Of a stretch of 64,000 nt of DNA, positions 1-7,551 are shown piece after piece. Both the position numbers and the translations under genes were made by a program. Position 1 is the stretch's first letter; each line of letters starts with the position of its first letter. Where the stretch lies: assembly GCF_049844995.1 (NCBI RefSeq), contig NZ_JBNCMC010000003.1, forward strand, positions 699,343 to 763,342. The letters run 5' to 3'. The stretch is from Luteimicrobium sp049844995. Its GTDB lineage: Bacteria; Actinomycetota; Actinomycetes; Actinomycetales; Cellulomonadaceae. Under the pieces are notes generated by a model. The model worked only from the letters and a program-made list of their open reading frames with translations. It did not search any database and was not told where the DNA came from.

Positions 1-199
1 CGACGCGCACCGGCGCGGCGTCCTGCCCGTCCCGCGGCGTGTCCGGGCGCAAGGTCAGCCCGGAGTCGTCCACGGCGAGGACCACGCCGATCACGTCGGT
101 CCACCGGTGGCCCGACGCTTCCTCGCCGGCGAGCCGGCGCCGCACGACCACCCGGTCCCCGGCCGACCAGTCCCGCCACGACCGCATCTCGAACGTCAC
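1..199 (-). CDS. GNAT-family protein (cg3035/Rv0428c type), N-terminal part only
   Basis: This is the first 66 codons of a minus-strand gene that runs off the left edge. It starts at GTG 197-199 behind a GGAGG about 10 nt upstream, divergent from the ferredoxin gene. The visible part is a small SH3-like beta domain (WSAGDRVVVRRRL ... TDVIGVVLAVDDSGLTLR), as found at the N-terminus of actinobacterial GNAT acetyltransferases of the Rv0428c/cg3035 family. The acetyltransferase domain itself lies outside the window, so the assignment rests on the N-terminal domain and on its position beside a ferredoxin gene. Confidence 0.6.
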   Translation of the reverse strand, partial: MTFEMRSWRDWSAGDRVVVRRRLAGEEASGHRWTDVIGVVLAVDDSGLTLRPDTPRDGQDAAPVRV

Positions 200-274
200 G
201 CGTACCTCACCTCCAGACTGCGCGATACTAGACCTCGACCGCCCCTCGCGGCCTCCCTCGAAAGGACTCGTGCA

Positions 275-592
275 GTGACCTACGTGATCGCTCAGCCGTG
301 CGTCGACGTCAAGGACAAGGCGTGCATCGAGGAGTGTCCCGTGGACTGCATCTACGAGGGCAAGCGCTCCCTGTACATCCACCCCGACGAGTGCGTCGAC
401 TGCGGCGCCTGCGAGCCCGTGTGCCCCGTCGAGGCCATCTACTACGAGGACGACGTCCCCACGGAGTGGAGCGACTACTACCGCGCCAACGTGGAGTTCT
501 TCGACGACCTCGGGTCGCCCGGCGGCGCCGCGAAGCTCGGCGTGATCGACAAGGACGACGCGATGATCGCGGCCCTGCCGCCCCAGGCCTGA
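275..592 (+). CDS. fdxA: Seven-iron type ferredoxin (3Fe-4S/4Fe-4S)
   Basis: This 105-residue electron carrier begins VTYVIAQPCVDVKDKAC. It has the cysteine pattern of bacterial 7Fe ferredoxins: an N-terminal cluster motif (PC..VKDKACIEECPVDCI) and a second motif (CVDCGACEPVCPVEAI). The family transfers low-potential electrons in the cytoplasm. GTG 275 is chosen because the family starts here and an AAAGGA lies about 8 nt upstream; the open frame extends further 5' but has no homology there. dapC follows 25 nt later, the usual actinobacterial ferredoxin-dapC operon (fdxC-dapC in M. tuberculosis). Confidence 0.93.
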   Translation: MTYVIAQPCVDVKDKACIEECPVDCIYEGKRSLYIHPDECVDCGACEPVCPVEAIYYEDDVPTEWSDYYRANVEFFDDLGSPGGAAKLGVIDKDDAMIAALPPQA

Positions 593-617
593 CGGCTCGC
601 CGGACCCACCGATACGC

Positions 618-1751
618 ATGGGCTTCCACCCGCTCGACGACCCGTACCCCTGGGACACGCTGGCGCCCGTCGTGCAGGCGGCGCGGTCGTACCCGCGTGG
701 CCTCGTCGACCTGTCGATCGGCACGCCCGTCGACCCCACGCCCGGCGTCGTCCGCGACGCGCTCGCCGCGGCGTCCGACGCGCACGGCTACCCGACGACG
801 CACGGCACCCCGGCCCTGCGGGAGGCCGTGGCCGGCTGGTTCGCCCGCACGCGCGGCGTCGCGGACCTCGACCCGGAGGCCGTCCTCCCGACGGTCGGCT
901 CCAAGGAGCTCGTCGGGCTGCTTCCGTCGCTGCTGGGGCTCGGCCCCGGCGACGTCGTCGTGCACCCCGCCACCGCGTACCCCACCTACGACGTGGGCGC
1001 GCGCCTCGCCGGCGCCACCGCACTCCCCGCCGACGACGTCGAGGCGTGGGCCGGGCGCACCGACGTGCGCCTCGTGTGGGTGAACTCGCCGGGCAACCCG
1101 ACCGGTCGCGTGTCGTCGGTCGAGGAGCTGCGGCGCGTCGTCGAGGCCGCGCGCGAGATCGGCGCCGTGGTGGCGAGCGACGAGTGCTACGCGCTGCTGC
1201 CGTGGTCGGAGCCGTGGGCGTCGCACGGCGTGCCCAGCATCCTCGACCCGCGGGTGAGCGGGGGCAGCCACGAGGGGCTGCTCGCGGCGTACTCGCTGTC
1301 CAAGCAGTCGAACCTCGCCGGCTACCGCGCCGCGTTCGTCGCGGGGGATCCCGCGCTCGTCGGGTCGCTGCTCGCGACGCGCAAGCACCTCGGCATGATC
1401 GTCCCCGCTCCCGTGCAGGCCGCGATGGTCGCCGCGCTCGACGACGACGCGCACGTCGCTGCGCAGCGCGAGGTGTACCGGCGTCGTCGGCGGCTGCTCG
1501 AGGGCGGGCTGCTCGCGGCCGGCTACCGGATCGACGACTCCGAGGCCGGCCTCTACCTGTGGGCGCGGCCCGCCTCCGCCGGCGGGGAGGCCCAGGACTG
1601 CTGGCAGACCGTGAACGACCTCGCCGGGCTGGGCATCCTCGTCGGGCCGGGCGCGTTCTACGGTGCCGCGGGCCGCTCGCACGTGCGGGTGGCCCTCACC
1701 GCGACCGACGAGCGGGTCGCCGAGGCCGCCGCGCGCCTCGCGGGGGAGTGA
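618..1751 (+). CDS. dapC: N-succinyldiaminopimelate aminotransferase DapC
   Basis: This is a PLP-dependent class I/II aminotransferase of 377 residues. It converts N-succinyl-2-amino-6-oxopimelate to N-succinyl-LL-2,6-diaminopimelate in the succinylase branch of lysine and peptidoglycan synthesis. The PLP Schiff-base lysine is in YSLSK (K229), and the NSPGNPTG cofactor motif is near residue 156. Start, length and position directly after the ferredoxin match actinobacterial DapC. dapD and dapE of the same pathway lie a few kb downstream, so three successive succinylase-branch genes are present in the window. Confidence 0.9.
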   Translation: MGFHPLDDPYPWDTLAPVVQAARSYPRGLVDLSIGTPVDPTPGVVRDALAAASDAHGYPTTHGTPALREAVAGWFARTRGVADLDPEAVLPTVGSKELVGLLPSLLGLGPGDVVVHPATAYPTYDVGARLAGATALPADDVEAWAGRTDVRLVWVNSPGNPTGRVSSVEELRRVVEAAREIGAVVASDECYALLPWSEPWASHGVPSILDPRVSGGSHEGLLAAYSLSKQSNLAGYRAAFVAGDPALVGSLLATRKHLGMIVPAPVQAAMVAALDDDAHVAAQREVYRRRRRLLEGGLLAAGYRIDDSEAGLYLWARPASAGGEAQDCWQTVNDLAGLGILVGPGAFYGAAGRSHVRVALTATDERVAEAAARLAGE

Positions 1752-1851
1752 CGCGCCCGCGGTGAGCGCTTGGTGCCCCGCTGGGTGCCGACGCCGTCCC
1801 GGGTGTGACGCAGGACACGTCGTCATGCGTGGGTCAGGCAGGGCCCGCGGC

Positions 1852-1881
1852 TTGGTCACGACGGAGTCCGGCGCGTAGTCT
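1852..1881 (+). promoter_or_regulatory. Candidate gltA promoter
   Basis: TTGGTC (1852-1857) and TAGTCT (1876-1881) are separated by 18 nt and resemble a housekeeping -35/-10 pair. They would start transcription near 1888, giving a leader of about 98 nt before the gltA ATG. Assigned by eye only. Confidence 0.4.
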
Positions 1882-1985
1882 CGGACGACAGGCCCGTGCT
1901 GCTGCGAGGCCGCCGCGGCCAGGGCGTCGACGCTCGCGCGAGCGGCCACCGCGCCACCTGCCTCCCAGCGTCCAGGAAGGAAGTC

Positions 1986-3296
1986 ATGACCCAGACCCCC
2001 AGCGCGCCCGCGCCCGACGCCGTCCGCCTCGTCGCGGGCGAGGTCTCCCGCGAGCTGCCGATCGTCCACGCCACCGAGGGCAACGACGGCATCGTGGTCT
2101 CGTCCCTGCTCAAGGAGACCGGGCTCGTCACCGTCGACCCCGGCTTCATGAACACGGCCTCCTGCACCTCCGCCGTCACCTACATCGACGGCGAGCAGGG
2201 CATCCTGCGCTACCGCGGCTACGCGATCGACGAGCTCGCCCAGAGCTCCACCTTCCTCGAGGTCGCCTACCTGCTCATCCACGGAGAGCTGCCCGACCAG
2301 CCCACGCTCGACGCCTTCACCGAGCGCGTCAACCGGCACACGCTCGTCCACGAGGACTTCCGCACGTTCATGGGGACCTTCCCCCGCAACGCGCACCCCA
2401 TGGCCGTCATGGCGTCGGCCGTCAACGCGCTCGCCACGTTCTACCCGGAGTCGCTCGACCCCAGCGACCCCGAGACCGTCGAGCTCGCGACCGTGCTGCT
2501 CCTCGCCAAGACCCGCACCATCACGTCGTACCTGCACCGCCGCCGCGTCGGCGAGCCCCTCCTGTACCCGGACTACTCGCGCGGCTACGTCGAGGACTTC
2601 CTGCGCATGACGTTCGCGCGGCCCTACGAGCAGTACGACGCCGACCCCGCGGTCATCGAGGCGCTCGACAAGCTGCTCATCCTCCACGCCGACCACGAGC
2701 AGAACTGCTCCACGTCGACCGTGCGCATCGTCGGGTCCGCGCACGCCAACCTCTTCGCGTCCGTGTCCGCCGGGATCAACGCGCTGTCCGGCCCCCTCCA
2801 CGGCGGCGCCAACGAGGCCGTGCTCCTCATGCTCGACAAGATCCAGAACGCCGAGTACGACGTCGACACGTTCATGACCAAGGTCAAGAACAAGGAGGAC
2901 GGCGTCCGGCTCATGGGCTTCGGCCACCGGGTCTACAAGAACTACGACCCGCGCGCCGCCATCGTCAAGAAGTCCGCCGACGCCGTCCTCGCGACCCTCG
3001 GCAAGAACGACGAGCTCCTCGACATCGCCAAGCGGCTCGAGGAGATCGCCCTCAACGACGACTACTTCATCGAGCGCAAGCTCTACCCGAACGTCGACTT
3101 CTACACCGGGCTCATCTACAAGGCGCTCGGGTTCGAGCCCGCCATGTTCACGCCGCTCTTCGCGCTCGGCCGCATGCCCGGGTGGATCGCGCAGTGGCGC
3201 GAGATGATGGGCGACCCGCAGACCAAGATCGGCCGGCCGCGGCAGGTGTACATCGGGGAGACCGAGCGGGCGTACGTGCCTGTGGGTCAGCGCTGA
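1986..3296 (+). CDS. gltA: Citrate synthase (type II)
   Basis: This is the 436-residue entry enzyme of the TCA cycle, condensing oxaloacetate and acetyl-CoA to citrate. It carries an N-terminal beta-rich extension (residues about 10-55) typical of NADH-sensitive hexameric citrate synthases. The catalytic regions are recognisable: HADHEQNCS, HGGANEAV, the oxaloacetate-binding GFGHRVYK, and the EPAMFTPLFALGR stretch containing the active-site Asp/Arg region. ATG 1986 is chosen because it begins MTQTPSAPAPDAV behind GGAAGGAAG; an in-frame extension 5' to it has no family similarity. It is monocistronic, with its own promoter and an inverted repeat after the stop. Confidence 0.96.
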   Translation: MTQTPSAPAPDAVRLVAGEVSRELPIVHATEGNDGIVVSSLLKETGLVTVDPGFMNTASCTSAVTYIDGEQGILRYRGYAIDELAQSSTFLEVAYLLIHGELPDQPTLDAFTERVNRHTLVHEDFRTFMGTFPRNAHPMAVMASAVNALATFYPESLDPSDPETVELATVLLLAKTRTITSYLHRRRVGEPLLYPDYSRGYVEDFLRMTFARPYEQYDADPAVIEALDKLLILHADHEQNCSTSTVRIVGSAHANLFASVSAGINALSGPLHGGANEAVLLMLDKIQNAEYDVDTFMTKVKNKEDGVRLMGFGHRVYKNYDPRAAIVKKSADAVLATLGKNDELLDIAKRLEEIALNDDYFIERKLYPNVDFYTGLIYKALGFEPAMFTPLFALGRMPGWIAQWREMMGDPQTKIGRPRQVYIGETERAYVPVGQR

Positions 3297-3326
3297 TCGT
3301 CTCCTCGGCTGGGGCGGCGGGACCGA

Positions 3327-3409
3327 GGTGAGGGCGCGCGGTCTTCCATCCGCGTCGCTCGTTCCTCGCGCCGCTCCCGCCAGACCCACCACGACCGCGC
3401 GTCCTCACC
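3327..3409. terminator. Long inverted repeat between convergent gltA and the 3500-4480 gene
   Basis: GGTGAGGGCGCGCGGTC (3327-3343) pairs with GACCGCGCGTCCTCACC (3393-3409): 17 positions with a single G:T mismatch, enclosing 49 nt. It sits 30 nt after the gltA stop and about 90 nt after the end of the convergent gene. The natural reading is a bidirectional terminator without a U-tract, the common actinobacterial form; a small structured RNA is a less likely alternative. Confidence 0.5.
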
Positions 3410-3499
3410 CCGCTCCCGCCGCGCGTCCGGGTCGCCTCCGCAGGATTTCCCGAACTGCCCGCGTCGTCGGGTAGTCCGCGAGGTACCCCTCCGGGAGGC

Positions 3500-4480
3500 C
3501 TACTTCGGTGGGGGCGGGGTCGCCAGGGTGACCGTGACGCGGCCCGACGGGACCGTCGCCGGTGCCTTGGCGCCGCTCTTCGTCGACGACGGCGCCTTCG
3601 TCCAGCGGGCCGAGGCCCGGGTCCAGGTCTCGTCGTCCACGCGGACCTGGACGACGTCGTAGGCGCGCGCGACGGCGACCGTCCACTGGGCGACGGCCCA
3701 CGCGTTGGTGGCGTCCGCGCCCGGCAGGGTCCGGGCGTCGAGGGTGAGGGTCGGGGACGAGCCCGACGCCGCGACCGCCGTCCCGTAGTCCCGTGCGACC
3801 CGGGTGCGGAGCTCGGTCGCGTCGGCGGCGGTGTCGACGTCGTCGGGCGCTGGGCGCAGCGTGCACGTGAGCGCCGCGGGGGAGTGACCCGTGAGCGCCG
3901 ACGCCCAGGCGCGCGACTGCGTCTCGTGCTGCCCGTACGCGTCGGGGAACGCCGACCGCTGCACCTTCTGCGCGGCCTGGGTGACCGGCAGGTCCTGCCA
4001 GCCGTCGACCTTCACGAGGACGTCGAGGAACGCGTTCGTCGCGAACACCGGGTCCTGCAGCTGCTCCTCGGTGCCCCAGCCCTGCGACGGCCGCTGCTGG
4101 AACAGCCCGAGGGAGTCCCGGTCCCCGTACGGCAGGTTCCGCAGCTTCGACTCCTGCAGCGCCGTCGCGAGCGCGATCGTCGCGGCGTGCGCCGGCAGGC
4201 CCCGCCGCACGACGACGGCGCTCACGGTCGCGGCGTTGTCCGCCTGCTCCGGGGCGAGCCACCAGCGGGTGCCGTCGAGGTTCGCGGTGCAGCCCTCCAC
4301 GACGGGGGTCGTGTGCCGCACGTCGAGCCGGTGCAGCAGCCCGACGACGCCCGCCACGGCACCACCGAGCACGACCGCGCCCACGCCCACGGCGACGGCG
4401 GCGCGCCGGACGCGGCGCCGTCGTCGTCGGGCTGTGGTGGGGCGGCGCCAGGGCTCGGGCCCGGCGCCGGGCGTGGGCAC
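3500..4480 (-). CDS. Membrane-anchored lysozyme-fold (SLT-like) protein of unknown role
   Basis: This 326-residue protein has a basic cytoplasmic N-terminus, one transmembrane segment (about 26-48) and an extracytoplasmic domain. ATALQESK (E110) followed by SLGLFQQRPSQGWG recalls the catalytic glutamate and substrate groove of soluble lytic transglycosylase-like domains, so a cell-wall role is plausible. The C-terminal half (about 230-320) matches nothing I recognise. It starts at GTG 4478-4480, 6 nt after the dapD stop, so it probably shares the dapD transcript. Similar actinobacterial proteins are usually labelled hypothetical; enzymatic activity is inferred, not shown. Confidence 0.8.
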   Translation of the reverse strand: MPTPGAGPEPWRRPTTARRRRRRVRRAAVAVGVGAVVLGGAVAGVVGLLHRLDVRHTTPVVEGCTANLDGTRWWLAPEQADNAATVSAVVVRRGLPAHAATIALATALQESKLRNLPYGDRDSLGLFQQRPSQGWGTEEQLQDPVFATNAFLDVLVKVDGWQDLPVTQAAQKVQRSAFPDAYGQHETQSRAWASALTGHSPAALTCTLRPAPDDVDTAADATELRTRVARDYGTAVAASGSSPTLTLDARTLPGADATNAWAVAQWTVAVARAYDVVQVRVDDETWTRASARWTKAPSSTKSGAKAPATVPSGRVTVTLATPPPPK

Positions 4481-4486
4481 GCGGCG

Positions 4487-5437
4487 TCAGTTCGCGTGCA
4501 GCGCGGCGTTGAGCTCGATGCCCACGCCCGTGCGGGCGACGACCTCGACCCGGCCGGTCAGGGAGTTGCGCCGGAACAGCAGGCCGTCGCGGCCGGCGAG
4601 CTCGCTGGCCTTCACGACGGGCGCGGCGTCGTCGGCGACCCCCTGGCCGAGCAGGGCGACCTTCGTGCCTGCGGTCACGTAGAGCCCGGCCTCGACGACG
4701 CAGTCGTCGCCGAGGGGGATGCCGAGGCCCGAGTTCGCGCCGAGCAGGGACCGCTCGCCCAGCGAGACGACGGTCTTCCCGCCGCCCGACAGCGTCCCCA
4801 TGATCGAGGCGCCGCCGCCGACGTCCGAGCCGTCGCCCACGACGACCCCGGACGAGATCCGGCCCTCGACCATCGACGTGCCGAGCGTGCCGGCGTTGTA
4901 GTTGACGAAGCCCTCGTGCATGACGGTCGTGCCGGCGGCCAGGTGGGCGCCGAGGCGGACGCGGTCGGCGTCGGCGATGCGCACCCCCGACGGCAGGACG
5001 TAGTCGACCATGCGCGGGAACTTGTCGACGCCGTGCACGGTCACGTGCCGGCCCGCGGCGCGCAGCCGGCCGCGCACCTCCTCGAAGCCGTCGACGGCGC
5101 ACGGGCCCTCGCTCGTCCACACGACGTTGGCGAGGAGGCCGAACAGGCCGTCGAGGCTGACGTCGTGCGGGCGCACCAGCCGGTGCGACAGGAGGTGCAG
5201 GCGCAGGTAGACGTCGGCGGTCGACGAGGGGGCGGCGTCGAGGTCCGCCTCGGTCAGCACGACCTCGGTGCGGACGGCCCGGAGCGCGTCGGTGCGCTCC
5301 GCGCCCGCGAGGACGTCGGGCGGCGCCGCGTCGGAGGGGCGCGCGCCGAGCGCGGGGGACGGGTACCAGACGTCGAGAACAGCTCCCGACTCGGTGACGG
5401 TCGCGAGGCCGTAGCCCCAGGCGGTGCGTGCGGTCAT
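4487..5437 (-). CDS. dapD: Tetrahydrodipicolinate N-succinyltransferase DapD (actinobacterial type)
   Basis: DapD transfers succinate from succinyl-CoA to tetrahydrodipicolinate, committing it to the succinylase route to meso-DAP and lysine. The 316-residue protein has an N-terminal domain, then hexapeptide turns of a left-handed beta-helix from about residue 170 on (for example VRLGAHLAAGTTVMHEGFVN, then SGVVVGDGSDVGGGASIMG). It matches the distinct actinobacterial DapD family. ATG 5437 is supported by a TAGGCT -10 box ending 7 nt upstream (leaderless). It is divergent from dapE across a 133-bp gap that holds a striking inverted repeat. Confidence 0.93.
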   Translation of the reverse strand: MTARTAWGYGLATVTESGAVLDVWYPSPALGARPSDAAPPDVLAGAERTDALRAVRTEVVLTEADLDAAPSSTADVYLRLHLLSHRLVRPHDVSLDGLFGLLANVVWTSEGPCAVDGFEEVRGRLRAAGRHVTVHGVDKFPRMVDYVLPSGVRIADADRVRLGAHLAAGTTVMHEGFVNYNAGTLGTSMVEGRISSGVVVGDGSDVGGGASIMGTLSGGGKTVVSLGERSLLGANSGLGIPLGDDCVVEAGLYVTAGTKVALLGQGVADDAAPVVKASELAGRDGLLFRRNSLTGRVEVVARTGVGIELNAALHAN

Positions 5438-5570
5438 GACCCCCAGCCTAGGAGATCGCGGACCCCCCTCGAGAGCCTGTGGGCATCCGTTCTGCTGTGC
5501 CCGGTCGGGTTGGAACAGCAGAACGGATGCCCACAGCGGAATGCGGGGGAGCGCCGGTAGGGTCGACGGC
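5438..5570. promoter_or_regulatory. Divergent dapD/dapE promoter region with mirrored -10 boxes
   Basis: Each gene has a TAnnnT hexamer ending exactly 7 nt before its start codon: TAGGCT (5450-5445, minus strand) for dapD and TAGGGT (5558-5563) for dapE. Both mRNAs are therefore predicted to be leaderless. The two promoters face away from a central inverted repeat at 5477-5536. Confidence 0.6.
5477..5536. repeat. Perfect 22-bp inverted repeat centred between dapD and dapE
   Basis: The arms at 5477-5498 and 5515-5536 are perfect reverse complements (core TGTGGGCATCCGTTCTGCTG) separated by 16 nt. The centre of the repeat lies within about 2 nt of the midpoint between the two start codons. It is AT-richer than its surroundings and non-coding. 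If dapD and dapE are leaderless as predicted, it lies upstream of both transcripts. It is then more likely a pair of protein-binding sites in opposite orientation than an RNA hairpin. No known regulator motif was recognised. Confidence 0.85.
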
Positions 5571-6695
5571 GTGACCTCAGCATCCCCCGCGCCGCAGCGT
5601 CCGTCGTACCCGACGTTCCCCCTGGCCCTGCACGACCCCGTCGTCCTGACCCGGCAGATCTGCGACGTGGAGTCCGTGAGCGGCAACGAGAAGGACCTCG
5701 CCGACGTCGTGGAGGGCGCGCTCTCGCCCCTGCCCCACCTGGAGGTGCTGCGCGACGGCGACGCCGTCGTCGCGCGCACGGCGCTGGGGCGCGACCGCCG
5801 CGTGGTCTTCGCGGGCCACCTCGACACGGTCCCCGTCGCTGCGAACCTGCCCGTGCGGGTCGTGGGCGAGGGCGCGCACGCGGAGCTGTGGGGCCGCGGC
5901 ACCGTCGACATGAAGGGCGGCGTCGCGATCATGCTCGCCCTGGCCGCGGAGCTCGCCGAGCCGTCCTACGACGTCACGTGGGTGTTCTACGACCACGAGG
6001 AGGTCGCGAGCGACCTCAACGGCCTCGGCCGGCTCGCACGGACCCGGCCCGAGCTGCTCGCCGGCGACCTCGCCGTCGTCGGGGAGCCCAGCAACGCCGG
6101 GATCGAGGGCGGCTGCAACGGGACGCTGCGCGCCGACGTCGTGCTCACCGGCGTCGCGGCGCACTCGGCGCGGGCCTGGATGGGCGTCAACGCGGTCCAC
6201 GCGGCCGGCGAGGTGCTGTCGCGGCTCGCGGCGTACGAGCCGGCGACCGTCGAGGTCGACGGGCTCGCCTACCGCGAGTCGCTGAACGCCGTCGGCATCA
6301 CGGGCGGCGTGGCGGGCAACGTGATCCCGGACCGCGCCGTCGTGACCGTCAACTACCGCTTCGCGCCGAGCCGCAGCGTCGACGAGGCCGCGGCGCACGT
6401 GCGCGACGTGCTCGCGGGCTTCGACGTGACCGTGACCGACGCCGCGCCGGGCGCACGCCCCGGCCTCGACGCGCCCGCGGCCCGGGACTTCGCGAAGAGC
6501 GTGCTCGAGCGCACGGGCGGCGAGCCCGCGCCCAAGTACGGCTGGACCGACGTCGCCCGCTTCAGCGCGCTGGGCGTGCCGGCCGTGAACTTCGGCCCGG
6601 GCGACCCGCTGCTCGCCCACAAGGACGACGAGCACGTCTCCGCCGCCCAGATCACCCTCTGCCACGACGCCCTGCGCGACTGGCTGACCCGCTGA
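5571..6695 (+). CDS. dapE: Succinyl-diaminopimelate desuccinylase DapE
   Basis: This is an M20-family metallohydrolase of 374 residues that removes succinate from N-succinyl-LL-DAP to give LL-DAP. Zinc-site motifs are visible: GHLDTVP (H83, D85), GTVDMKGG, DHEEVAS and the C-terminal HKDDEHVS histidine. GTG 5571 is preferred over longer in-frame starts because homology begins soon after it and TAGGGT ends 7 nt before it. An upstream start would read into the intergenic inverted repeat. It completes the dapC-dapD-dapE succinylase set in this window. Confidence 0.93.
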   Translation: MTSASPAPQRPSYPTFPLALHDPVVLTRQICDVESVSGNEKDLADVVEGALSPLPHLEVLRDGDAVVARTALGRDRRVVFAGHLDTVPVAANLPVRVVGEGAHAELWGRGTVDMKGGVAIMLALAAELAEPSYDVTWVFYDHEEVASDLNGLGRLARTRPELLAGDLAVVGEPSNAGIEGGCNGTLRADVVLTGVAAHSARAWMGVNAVHAAGEVLSRLAAYEPATVEVDGLAYRESLNAVGITGGVAGNVIPDRAVVTVNYRFAPSRSVDEAAAHVRDVLAGFDVTVTDAAPGARPGLDAPAARDFAKSVLERTGGEPAPKYGWTDVARFSALGVPAVNFGPGDPLLAHKDDEHVSAAQITLCHDALRDWLTR

Positions 6696-6747
6696 CCCGC
6701 TGACCCGTCCGACCCGTCCCACCGGCACCGCCCGTACGGAGGCCCCC

Positions 6748-7551
6748 ATGGCCAGTCCCGACCTTCCCCCCACCGACCCCGACGAGCGCGGGGACGGCTA
6801 CCGCAAGGGTCCCGTGATGCTCCGCGGGAACCAGGTCCCGCGCGAGACCACCGACCAGCGGCTGCTCGAGTCGCGCGGCGACGCCGACTGGGTCCACCAG
6901 GACCAGTGGCGCGTGCTCCGCATCCAGGCGGAGTTCGTCGAGGGCTTCGGCGCGCTCGCTGAGCTCGGCCCGGCGGTCTCGGTGTTCGGGTCCGCCCGCA
7001 CCCGGCGCGACCACCCCGACTACGCGCGCGCGGAGGAGGTGGCCCAGGGGCTCGTCGAGGCAGGCTTCGCCGTCATCACCGGCGGCGGCCCCGGCATCAT
7101 GGAGGCCGCCAACAAGGGCGCGTGCGAGGCCGGTGGCGTGTCCGTGGGCCTCGGCATCGAGCTGCCGTTCGAGCAGGGCATGAACCGGTGGGTCGAGCTC
7201 GGCGTGAACTTCCGCTACTTCTTCGCCCGCAAGACGATGTTCGTCAAGTACGCGCAGGGCTTCGTCGTGCTGCCCGGCGGCTTCGGCACGCTCGACGAGC
7301 TGTTCGAGGCCGTGACGCTCGTCCAGACCCGCAAGGTCACGCGCTTCCCGATCGTCCTCGTCGGCACGGCGTACTGGTCCGGCCTCGTCGAGTGGCTGCG
7401 CAGCTCCGCCGTCGAGCACGGGACCATCGGCCCCGCGGACCTCGACCTGCTGCACGTCGTCGACGACCCCGCCGAGGCCGTCCGGATCGTGACGCACGCC
7501 GACGCCGAGCCCGAGGCTGCGACGCGGGAGTCGCAGTCGTCGGCGACGTGA
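6748..7551 (+). CDS. LOG-family protein (TIGR00730, Rossmann-fold nucleotide-binding)
   Basis: This 267-residue protein has the LOG/lysine-decarboxylase-like signature PGGFGTLDE (about 176-184) and ITGGGPGIMEAAN (about 110-122). Characterised members release a cytokinin base or ribose 5-phosphate from nucleoside monophosphates. M. tuberculosis has a homologue (Rv1205) at the same position near dapE and folP2. ATG 6748 has GGAGG about 7 nt upstream. It overlaps folP2 by 4 nt (GTGA), so the two are translationally coupled. The natural substrate in this organism is unknown. Confidence 0.9.
   Translation: MASPDLPPTDPDERGDGYRKGPVMLRGNQVPRETTDQRLLESRGDADWVHQDQWRVLRIQAEFVEGFGALAELGPAVSVFGSARTRRDHPDYARAEEVAQGLVEAGFAVITGGGPGIMEAANKGACEAGGVSVGLGIELPFEQGMNRWVELGVNFRYFFARKTMFVKYAQGFVVLPGGFGTLDELFEAVTLVQTRKVTRFPIVLVGTAYWSGLVEWLRSSAVEHGTIGPADLDLLHVVDDPAEAVRIVTHADAEPEAATRESQSSAT

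Noticed and set aside
1804..1819. Second CRP/GlxR-like site upstream of gltA (TGTGACGCAGGACACG)
   Set aside because: Only the left half matches the consensus; the right half differs at two of five positions, too weak to call.
309..3392. Minus-strand open frame of over 1,000 codons opposite dapC and gltA
   Set aside because: It is a codon-position shadow of the real genes in very GC-rich DNA: Arg/Asp/Val/Gly-rich composition, no family motifs, and it spans several intergenic regions.
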